This document shows, piece after piece, positions 34,452 through 42,900 of a stretch of 64,000 nt of DNA. This stretch comes from Sphingomonas sp. CFBP 13720. GTDB lineage: Bacteria > Pseudomonadota > Alphaproteobacteria > Sphingomonadales > Sphingomonadaceae. The first letter of the stretch is position 1; each line of letters starts with the position of its first letter. A program made the translations under genes and the position numbers. The DNA is taken from contig NZ_JACYVA010000006.1 in the NCBI RefSeq assembly GCF_014842075.1, positions 62,001 through 126,000 of the forward strand. The letters are read 5' to 3'. The notes beneath the pieces are model-generated. The model did no database searches and was not told where the DNA came from. It worked only from the letters and a program-made list of their open reading frames with translations.

Positions 34452-35552
34452 CTATCCCGGTCCGCCCATGCGCGCCAATGCCTGCGCGATCGTCGTTCCG
34501 CCATCGTCGATCGGCGTGGTGAGCGCCAGCCCGACGATCCGCTCCACAGCTGCCGCGTCGCCATCGCCCGCCGCCAGCATCGCCGCCGCCAGTGCGGCCG
34601 AAAAGGATGCAGGGTCGAGCCGCCGCGCGATCACCGCACGGCGCCGGCCACCAACGACATCTCCCGCAAGGATATCCAGTACCGCCAGCGAACCCTGCGC
34701 CTCCGCGAATCGATCGTCGATCGCCAGTGCCCGGTCGAACCGGACCCGCGCGTCTGCCGCATTCCCGGCCAACAGATGTGCCCATCCGGCGGCAATCCAC
34801 GAACCGGGATGCGATCCGAACGCTTCCGCCCCGCGATCCAGCCACGATGCCGCCGCCGGGTCCTGCGCATTCAGTGCCAGCAGCCCCCGGCCGACCAGCG
34901 CGCGGGGATGATCGGCCCGTACCGCCAGCGCGGCGTCGAACAGTGCGGATGCCGCTTGTGGATCGCTATCGTCCATCGCCAGCGTCCCGCGCGTGACCAG
35001 CGCGTCCGGGTGGTCGCCCGCGCGCGACGCGGCGGCACCGGCGAGGTCCAGATCCTCTATATCGATCGCCAGCGTCGATATGACGGCGTTCACGCCGACA
35101 TGGTCCGGGAACCGATCGAATGCCGCACGCGCGACCGCCTCCGCCCGGTCGATGTCGCCGCGATCGTGGAGCAGCCCGATCAGCAGTTGCGCCGCCTGTG
35201 GCAGGTCGGCGACGACATCGTCGTTCAGCAGCGCGATCGCGTCGTCATGCTGGCCCAGCATCGCGTGCGACCAGGCAAGGTTATAGCCGATTCCGGTAGC
35301 GGCGATCCCGGCGGCGTTTAGCGCGCCGAATGCGGCGACGGCTCCGGTCCAGTCCCCGGCCGCCATCGCCGCCAGACCGATTACATGATCCATCGCCGGG
35401 GACGGGCCGTCGAGCGCGCGGTGCCGCGCCGCCAGCACCGCCGCCTCCGTCGGGCGTCCGGCGTCCAGCGCCGCGCGGGCGGTATCGGCGATCAGCGCCG
35501 CATTGTCGGGATCGGTCGCCAGAAACGCGGCGAGCTGTTCATAGTCGGCCAT
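34452..35552 (-). CDS. TPR-repeat protein downstream of flhA
   Basis: A 366-residue protein that seems to consist of TPR-like helical pairs along most of its length (for example DPDNAALIADTARAALDAGR, ALFDAALAVRADHPRALVGR and WIAAGWAHLLAGNAADARVR). No signal peptide or transmembrane helix is evident, so it is probably cytoplasmic. It starts 2 bp after the flhA stop in the same orientation (TTG alternative at 35558) and ends 45 bp from the convergent plus block. It could serve the export apparatus as a chaperone or scaffold; this is inference from location. Confidence 0.7.
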   Translation of the reverse strand: MADYEQLAAFLATDPDNAALIADTARAALDAGRPTEAAVLAARHRALDGPSPAMDHVIGLAAMAAGDWTGAVAAFGALNAAGIAATGIGYNLAWSHAMLGQHDDAIALLNDDVVADLPQAAQLLIGLLHDRGDIDRAEAVARAAFDRFPDHVGVNAVISTLAIDIEDLDLAGAAASRAGDHPDALVTRGTLAMDDSDPQAASALFDAALAVRADHPRALVGRGLLALNAQDPAAASWLDRGAEAFGSHPGSWIAAGWAHLLAGNAADARVRFDRALAIDDRFAEAQGSLAVLDILAGDVVGGRRRAVIARRLDPASFSAALAAAMLAAGDGDAAAVERIVGLALTTPIDDGGTTIAQALARMGGPG

Positions 35553-35554
35553 GG

Positions 35555-37600
35555 TCAACCCTGTGGTTCGAGACGGACGATATCGAAGGATTTGAGCGTG
35601 ATCCGCATCGGGATTTCGGCGACCGACAGCACCGCCATCGTCGGCAGGCTACGCCGGGTCAACGCCTTGAGGTGCCGGCGCAGTTCCGCACCGCACAGCA
35701 ATACCGGCGCGCGCCCCTGTCCGAACATCGCTTCGCTCAACGGCATCAGGCGGCGGATCAACTGTTCCGCCAGCCGTGGTTCCACCGCCATCGACCCCCC
35801 GGCGGTCGCGGCACCGATGCTGGCGGTCAACTGGTTCTCGACGCGTGGATCGAGGCTCAGCACCGCCAGATCGGGATGCCGTCCACGCAACTGGTGGCAG
35901 ATCGCATAGCTCATGCGCTGACGGATCAGTTCGGTCAGTTCGACCGGATCTTTCTGTGACCGCGCCAGATCGACCAGATGTTCGACGATCAGGTCCAGAT
36001 TGGCGATCGACACGCCTTCCGCCAGCAACGCCTGCAACACACGCTGTACGTCGGACACCGACAGCGTCTGCGGCAACAGTTCCTCGACCAGCCCGGGCTG
36101 TCGCCGCCGTACGCCGTCGAGCAGCGCGACGACGGTGGCGCGGGTCAGCAGCGTGCCGATCTCGCCGCGCACGATCTCCGCGAAATGCGTGACGAGCACG
36201 GTCAGCGGGTCGATGATGCTGCAGCCCGCCGCCCTTGCCGCATCGCCTTGATCGGGGTCGATCCACCATGCCGGCAGGCCGAAGGCGGGTTCGACCGTCG
36301 CGATGCCCGACAGCGCGGGCTGCTGCCCCTGACCCGCTACCGCCAGAACCCGGTCGACATGAATGTCGCCCGCGCCGTACCGCGCGCCGAACAGCCGGAC
36401 TTCATATTCATGGCTGCCCAACCCCGCGCCGTCCTCCATCCGCACGGCGGGGAAGGGCAGGCCGAACTGTTCCTCGTGCACGCGGCGCAGGCCGGCGATA
36501 CGATCCATCAGCAGCGCGCCATCGGCGGACCATGCGGCGGACAGCCGCTCGCCCAGCCGGATTTCGAGCGGCGGCGAGGCGGTGGATTCGGGCGCGACAT
36601 CCTCGTCCACCGGCGCGTCCGCCGCCTGCGCCGCCGCCTTGCGGATGCGCCGCCATGCGACGAAGGCGAGCGTGCCGATCACGACGATCGGCCATTTCGG
36701 CATTCCGGGCAGCAACAGCAACGCGCCCAGCACGACGGCGACGATCAACGGGATGCGCGGCACCGATCCCAGCTGGCGAAAAATCTCGGTCGACAGTTCG
36801 CGGTCGGACGCGGAGCGGGTGACGATGATGCCCGTCGCGATCGAGATGATGAGCGCGGGCAATTGCGTCGCGATGCCGTCCCCGATGGTCAGCAGCGTGA
36901 AATGGCCGAGGGCGTCGCTCCATTCCATCCCCATCTGCGTCACGCCGACGATCCAGCCGGCAATGATGTTGATGAGCAGGATGATGATCCCCGCGACCGC
37001 GTCGCCCTTCACGAATTTCGACGCGCCGTCCATCGCGCCGTAGAAGGATGCTTCCTTTTCCAGTCCCTTGCGCCGCGCCATCGCTTCGTCCCGGTCGATC
37101 AGGCCCATGTTCAGGTCGGCGTCGATGCTCATCTGTTGCCCCGGCATCGAATCGAGCGTGAAGCGCGCGGCGACTTCCGACACCCGCTGTGCGCCGCTGG
37201 TGATGACGACGAACTGCACGACGACGAGGATCGCAAAGACGACCAGTCCGACGACATAGTTGCCGCGCACCGCGAACGCGCCGATCGATCCGATCACCGC
37301 CCCGGCATCGCCGCCGGTCAGGATCAGCCGCGTCGCGGCGATGTTCAGCGACAGGCGGTACAGCGTCGCGACCAGCAGCAGCGACGGAAAGGTCGAGAAT
37401 TCCACCGGCTTGCCGACATAGAAGGTCAGCAGCATGATCGTCAGCGCCAGCCCGAAATTGGCGATGATCGCAAGGTCGAGCAGCGCGGGCGGGATCGGCG
37501 CGAACAGGATGACCAGAATGCCGATCGTCGCTGCGACGAGGACGAGGTCGCGGTTGCCGGCGGGCAGGGCGGGAAGGCGCGGGAGGATGCTGGTCGACAT
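35555..37600 (-). CDS. flhA: Flagellar export gate protein FlhA
   Basis: The 681-residue large gate component that couples proton flow to export and receives chaperone-substrate complexes. The N-terminal part has about eight helices with FALTIMLLTFYVGKPVEFST-type sequence, LYRLSLNIAATRLIL, and the FHIPEP-like cytoplasmic loop MPGQQMSIDADLNMGLID with GLEKEASFYGAMDGASKFVK. The C-terminal cytoplasmic domain (from about residue 340) has normal length and ends GLEPQG. It lies 6 bp after flhB. Motifs are near-canonical, so the gate should be functional. Confidence 0.96.
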   Translation of the reverse strand: MSTSILPRLPALPAGNRDLVLVAATIGILVILFAPIPPALLDLAIIANFGLALTIMLLTFYVGKPVEFSTFPSLLLVATLYRLSLNIAATRLILTGGDAGAVIGSIGAFAVRGNYVVGLVVFAILVVVQFVVITSGAQRVSEVAARFTLDSMPGQQMSIDADLNMGLIDRDEAMARRKGLEKEASFYGAMDGASKFVKGDAVAGIIILLINIIAGWIVGVTQMGMEWSDALGHFTLLTIGDGIATQLPALIISIATGIIVTRSASDRELSTEIFRQLGSVPRIPLIVAVVLGALLLLPGMPKWPIVVIGTLAFVAWRRIRKAAAQAADAPVDEDVAPESTASPPLEIRLGERLSAAWSADGALLMDRIAGLRRVHEEQFGLPFPAVRMEDGAGLGSHEYEVRLFGARYGAGDIHVDRVLAVAGQGQQPALSGIATVEPAFGLPAWWIDPDQGDAARAAGCSIIDPLTVLVTHFAEIVRGEIGTLLTRATVVALLDGVRRRQPGLVEELLPQTLSVSDVQRVLQALLAEGVSIANLDLIVEHLVDLARSQKDPVELTELIRQRMSYAICHQLRGRHPDLAVLSLDPRVENQLTASIGAATAGGSMAVEPRLAEQLIRRLMPLSEAMFGQGRAPVLLCGAELRRHLKALTRRSLPTMAVLSVAEIPMRITLKSFDIVRLEPQG

Positions 37601-37606
37601 GCGGGA

Positions 37607-38677
37607 TCAGGCCTGTTCGCTGTCCGCGCGGGCGCGGTGAAGATCGATGTAGAGGTCGGCGACCGCGGCGTAGCGGTCGGGCGGAACGGCGCTGCCGATC
37701 GTGCAGGCGCGAAACAGTGCGCGGGCGAGCGGCGGGTCGGGGATCACCGGCAACCCGCGTCGAAAGGCGTCCTCACGCAGGCGCAGCGCATGGATGCCGC
37801 GCCCGCGCGCGACCACTTCGGGCGCGATCATCGCGGGGTCGTCATAGCGTAGCGCGACGGCGAAATGTTCGGGATTGACGACCAGCAGGTCGGCCCCGCT
37901 CAGACTGCCCTTGCCTTGCGCGACCATTTCCCGGTGCAGTTCCTTGCGACGGCGTTTCAGCCGTGGCTCGCCTTCGCGCTCACTGCTTTCGCGCGTCACT
38001 TCGCGGCGGCTCATCCGCATCCGGCGGACGAATTCGCCGCGCACAAGGATCTGGTCGAGGATCGCGATCCCCACCGCGACGGCCATGAACGCGAATATCA
38101 GCCGCAGGCCCGCCGCCCTCAGCGTCGGGGCAAGGCGTTCGGCGTCGAGCGTCGTTTCCGCCAGATGCGCCACCGCCCAGCGCGCGACGGCCCATGTCGC
38201 GGCGGCATAGAGCGCGAATTTGACGATGCTCTTCGCCGTTTCCCGGACCATCCGCAGCGTGAACAGGCGTCGAAGCCCCTTGGCCGGGTTGAGGCGGCTC
38301 CAGTCGGGTTTTAGCGGGTGGAACGTCAGGATGAACCCGCGCAACTGGATCAGTTCCAGCAGGATCACGATCGCCGCCATCGTACCGCCGAGCAACGCGA
38401 CCGGCACGATCATCCGCCGTCCCAGATCGCCGGGCAGTCCCGCCGCGCTTTCCGGTTCCACCGCGCCCGCGAAGCCAGCCGACAGCGCGATGCGCATCGC
38501 CTGCGCCAAGGTCGCCATCAGCGCTTCGCCCGCGATCAGCGTATAGCTAGCGATCGTCAGCAGGCTGGCGAGGAAGCCCAGTTCGATGCTGCGCGCGACA
38601 TTGCCGCGTTCGCGTGCCTTTTGCAGCTTGAACGGGGTCGGTGCCTCGCTGCGGTTCTGATCGGGCGGTTCGGCCAT
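37607..38677 (-). CDS. flhB: Flagellar export switch protein FlhB, with NPEH site
   Basis: FlhB switches export from hook-type to filament-type substrates after self-cleavage. The 356-residue product has four transmembrane helices, the linker with SEREGEPRLKRRRKELHREM, and the cytoplasmic domain. The autocleavage site is NPEH at residues 268-271 in the context LLVVNPEHFAVAL, where the usual sequence is NPTH. The N-P bond used for cleavage is kept, so cleavage may still occur. It lies 4 bp after fliR. Confidence 0.94.
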   Translation of the reverse strand: MAEPPDQNRSEAPTPFKLQKARERGNVARSIELGFLASLLTIASYTLIAGEALMATLAQAMRIALSAGFAGAVEPESAAGLPGDLGRRMIVPVALLGGTMAAIVILLELIQLRGFILTFHPLKPDWSRLNPAKGLRRLFTLRMVRETAKSIVKFALYAAATWAVARWAVAHLAETTLDAERLAPTLRAAGLRLIFAFMAVAVGIAILDQILVRGEFVRRMRMSRREVTRESSEREGEPRLKRRRKELHREMVAQGKGSLSGADLLVVNPEHFAVALRYDDPAMIAPEVVARGRGIHALRLREDAFRRGLPVIPDPPLARALFRACTIGSAVPPDRYAAVADLYIDLHRARADSEQA

Positions 38678-38681
38678 GGCG

Positions 38682-39449
38682 TCAGCCGATCCGCGCCATG
38701 GTGTCGAGTGCCGAGGATATCAGCGTCGCGAACAGCGACCCCGACAGGGCCAGCGCGATCGGAAGGACGATCATCGTCGCCAGCGTCTTCACCTGAAATC
38801 CGAACAGCAGGACGTTCATTTGCGGCAGCGTGCGCGACATCAGCGCGATGGCGAGGTCGAGGATCAGCAGCACAACCAGCAACAGCCCGACCAACCCCAT
38901 CGCCATCAGGAATACGCCCGAGACATAACCGATCAGCACGTTCGGATCGGTTGCGGCAAGCGCGCTGCCCATCGGCGCATGGCGCAGCGACGCCGCCCAG
39001 ATGGCGAGCAGGCGTGCCGGTCCGTCGGTGGCGAAGAACACCGCGCCGGCGGCATAGGCGAACACCGTGCCGACCAGTGGCAACTGCGTCCGCGTCGACG
39101 GATCGACCAGTACGGCAAGGCCATAGCCCGCCTGGATATCGATCGTCCGCCCCGCCACCAGCAAGGCGGCGAAGGCGAGCTGCAACGCCAGCGCCAGCGC
39201 GATGCCGAGCAACAATTCGCCCGCCGCGACGACAATCGGTCCGCCGCCCGATGCGGCCGCGCGCCATGTCGCGTCGGGGTTCCCGGCCACCAGCCATGCC
39301 GCCAGCGCGATAGAGAGCGCGACCCGCACCGGCGCGGGAATGCGGATCAGCGTGAACGGCTGTGCGAAGGCGAGCGTGGGCACGATCCGAAGCGACAGCA
39401 GCAACGTCGCCACCGCCTGTCCCACCCATGGTTCCGCCGCGCCGTGCAT
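38682..39449 (-). CDS. fliR: Flagellar export gate protein FliR
   Basis: A 255-residue integral membrane protein with about six hydrophobic segments. Family features include LRIVPTLAFAQPF near the start, the GELLLGIALALALQLAFAAL segment, AGRTIDIQAGYGLAVLVDP, and a terminal segment with ALMSRTLPQMNVLLFGFQVK and a hydrophobic helix. FliR joins FliP and FliQ to form the helical gate pore. It lies 6 bp after fliQ. Confidence 0.93.
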   Translation of the reverse strand: MHGAAEPWVGQAVATLLLSLRIVPTLAFAQPFTLIRIPAPVRVALSIALAAWLVAGNPDATWRAAASGGGPIVVAAGELLLGIALALALQLAFAALLVAGRTIDIQAGYGLAVLVDPSTRTQLPLVGTVFAYAAGAVFFATDGPARLLAIWAASLRHAPMGSALAATDPNVLIGYVSGVFLMAMGLVGLLLVVLLILDLAIALMSRTLPQMNVLLFGFQVKTLATMIVLPIALALSGSLFATLISSALDTMARIG

Positions 39450-39455
39450 CCGCCG

Positions 39456-39731
39456 TCAGTTCACGATGGCAGGAATGGCGAGGTAGAGGCCGCGTGCGAA
39501 GTCGGTCATCCGCGTCATCATCCACGGTCCCAGCACGATCAGCAGCCCGGCGGCGACCAGCAGCTTCGGGACGTAGCTCAGCGTCGCTTCCTGAATCTGC
39601 GTCGCGACCTGCAGCACGCTGATGACGACCCCGATCGTCAGCGTGGCGAGCAGGATCGGCGCGGCGATCATCGCCGATTGCCACAGCATGTCGTCCAGCA
39701 GGTTCAGCGCCCGGTCGGCGTCCATTCGCAT
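39456..39731 (-). CDS. fliQ: Flagellar export gate protein FliQ
   Basis: A 91-residue two-helix membrane protein (89 if it starts at the second ATG, 39725). The sequence IGVVISVLQVATQIQEATLS followed by YVPKLL is the FliQ signature, and the second helix is LVAAGLLIVLGPWMMTRMTD. It opens the minus-strand block fliQ-fliR-flhB-flhA-TPR. Its promoter must lie in the 204 bp that separates it from the divergent RHS gene. Confidence 0.95.
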   Translation of the reverse strand: MRMDADRALNLLDDMLWQSAMIAAPILLATLTIGVVISVLQVATQIQEATLSYVPKLLVAAGLLIVLGPWMMTRMTDFARGLYLAIPAIVN

Positions 39732-39935
39732 CTCCGCCCTTGCGGAAGCCCCCCGGCTCCGGCCCTGCCGGCCCGATCGGCCGGTACGCCGTACCTACTA
39801 TGCCGGGCGGGTCGGAGAGAAGATCGCGGCGCCGCCAACTTAATCCTAAACGAACGCAAATCCTCCCCGACAGGCTTTGGGACAGCGGACGACGAACGCG
39901 CCTTCGCTGCAGATTGCCGGGGGGGTTCGTACGAC
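39732..39935. promoter_or_regulatory. Divergent control region between fliQ and the RHS gene
   Basis: A 204-bp gap between divergent starts. It contains the palindrome GGTAC-GCC-GTACC (39783-39795), which could be an operator, and a relatively AT-rich patch (AACTTAATCCTAAACGAA near 39838). A G-run at 39919-39925 is the only purine-rich stretch before the RHS start. I see no convincing sigma-54 or sigma-28 promoter. The gap is the only place where promoters for both transcription units can lie. Confidence 0.45.
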
Positions 39936-42900
39936 ATGGTTGCCATTTTCACGGGGGCGGGAACGGGGTTCGAACGCGGTTCGGGCAACGTCCTCGGCGG
40001 TGCGGGACTGCTGGGTCAGGCGGGGATCGGCCGTTCGGGCGAGCAGGTGATGCTCAACGCCGCCAATGGCAACGTCCTGATCATGCAGCAGGACGAGTTG
40101 CTGCTGGGTCGCGGTCCCGACGCCGCCGTCAGCCGGACGTACAACAGCCAGGGCGACCTGTCGGACGAGAATGGCGACAACTGGCGGCAGAGCACCGACC
40201 GGCGGATCTTCGGGCTGACCGGCACCGTCAACAGCGTCGGCTCGACCGTCCGGCGCACCTCGGCCGACGGGTCGGTCGTCACCTACCGCTATGACGGGAC
40301 CGCGTACGAAACCACCGACGGTGCGGGTGCACACGATGTGGTCGCCTATACCACTACTGCCGGCTGGACATGGACCGATGGCGACACGCAGGTCGTCGAA
40401 ACCTATGGCTACGACTATCGCGGCCAGTCCTACATCACCGAACAGCGCGACCCGAGCGGCAACGCGCTGACGTTCGTCTATGCCGACGGCAAATTGTCGG
40501 AGCTGCGCACCGCGAACGGCGAACGCATCCAATATGGATGGAGCGGCGATGCGATTACCGAAATCCGCACCTTCACCGCGCAGGCGGGCGGCGAGCGGAT
40601 GCAGACCCGGACGCGCTATGGCTATGACGCGCTGGGTCGCCTTGCATGGGCGACGGTCGACCTCACGCCCGAAGACAACAGCATCGCCGACGGGCGAACC
40701 TATGGCAGCGCCTATACCTATATCGGTGACACCCGGCTGATCGCATCGGTCGCGCAGACCGACGGCACGCGGGTCGATTTCGAATATGACGTGCATCGGC
40801 GGGTCACCGCCGTCACCCAGACCGTCGACGCATCGACCACGCGCGTCACCCGGCTGGAATACGGCACCGGGCATACCATCGTCACCGACCCGGCGGGGCA
40901 GGCAACGCGGCTGGACTTCGCCGCAGGCGATTTTGCCGTCCCGGGGCAGGCATGGGGCAGCGCCAACCTGACGGAACAGGTAGCGTCGATCAACGGCGCG
41001 ACGGCGACGCGGTACACGGTCCAGACGGCCGGTGTGTCGTCCCACGCCATGCAGAGCTTTGCCGTGGACGCCGGAGAGACGGTGGGCTTCGGCATCAGCC
41101 TGCAGGCGGTCGGCGACATTACCAGTCATGAGCTCGGCCTATATTCCGACCAGTCGGGATGGGGCGCCACCGGCAGTTCGACCGCGCGGATCGTGTCGGG
41201 GCCGGGCACGATCGAAATGCTTGGCGGCGGACGATGGCGGGTCGTCGGCCTGTCGACCACGGAGGGGACGCGGGTCGAGATCACCCGGACCTACGAGCGG
41301 GCCGGCACTGGTACGGCCTTCTTCTACGTGGATGCGGCCGGCGGCAATCGCGCCGGGGCATCGCTGATCGCGGGCGGGGAGACGCTGGTCCGCAGCGGCA
41401 GCGCGTCCTCGCTGGACCGGATGGATGCGACCAAATGGACGGGCGGCAACCTGACGCGCACGGTCGACAGTCCGATCGACGGCGCACCGGCGTACCGGTT
41501 CGCGGTGAAAACGGCGGGCAGCGCCGCCAACGTCCAACGCAGCTTCAGCGCCAAGGCAGGCGAAACCTACAGTTTCCTCATTACGCTGAAGGCGGTCGGC
41601 GGCACGCGTGCCCACCATCTCGGGGTGGGCGGCGCCAGCAGTTCGTGGGGAGCGGACACGCTGTCGACCGCGCGCATCCTGTCGGGGCCGGGTGCCGTCG
41701 TTCAGCAGGCCGGCGGCTTCTATGCGGTTTCGGGACTGTCGACGACCGAAGCGACGACCATCGTCGTCACCCGTACGTTCACCCGCGACGAGAGCGCCTA
41801 TGCCCGGTTGTTCGTTGCGCTGCCCTATAACGAGCCGGCGGGCGCGTCGGTCGTGGTGTCCGGACTGAACATCGTCGGACCGGTGGACGAGCCGGCAACG
41901 TCGCAGATGCTGACGAAGATCACCGCCCCCGCGGCGGTCGCGGGCGCGATGCGACAGGTCACGCAATTCGCGTACAACGCCAACGGCGATCTGGTGTCGG
42001 TGACCGACGATGCCGGCGGCACCGTCGCCATGACGTATGATTCGTCGGGCAATCTGCTGACCACGACCGATCGGCTCGGCAACGTCTTGACCCGTAGCTA
42101 CGATGCGCGGAACCAGTTGCTGCGCACGGTCGGCAGGGCGGTGTCGGCCGACGCCGAGGCAAGCGTTGCCGCCGTGAATGTCTACGATGCGTCCGGCCGC
42201 CTGCGCTACGCTATTTCGGCCGAAGGACGGGTGACGCGCAACCAATATGGTCCGGCCGGCCAATTGCTGCGCACCGATGCTTTTACCGGGAAATTCTGGA
42301 CCGGCACGGGGACGCCGACCGAAGCGACGATGAACGACTGGGTCGCGCAACTGACCGACCGGTCGGCCGCGATGATCGTCCGGTACGAATATGATGCGCG
42401 GGGCGAAGTCACGCGGATCATGCGCGACGGCGCGCTGGACGCCAATGGCCAACCCGTCGCGACGCAAGGCTATAGCGAAACCGTCCTGATCCGCGATCCG
42501 TCGGGTCGGTTGCTGGAGCGGGTGACCGCAGGACAGCGTGAGATCTTCGTCTATGATGGCCTGGGCCGGATGATCGGGTCGACCGACGTTCGCGGCGCGA
42601 CGACCTCGTTCGCGTTCGACGACCCCGGACAGAAGACCATCGTCACGCTGGCCAGCGGTGCCGTACGGACGTCGACCTACAACCGCGCGGGCGAACTGGT
42701 CGCCAGCAGTGAGGCGGGACAGCATAGCGGCACCGGAAGTGCCAGCTATCGCTACGACCGGCTGGGGCAGGTGCGGATCGTTACCGACGCGTTCGGCTGG
42801 AGCCGCTATGTCGTCTACGATCTGATCGGGCGGAAAGTCGGCGAAGTCGATCCGCAGGGTCGCCTGATCGAATACCGATATGATCGCAACGACCGGCTGA

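Noticed and set aside
39732-39935. CtrA-type (TTAA-N7-TTAA) or sigma-54 promoter sites before fliQ or the RHS gene
   Set aside because: I found only half-matches (TTAA near 39840); spacing does not fit either consensus.
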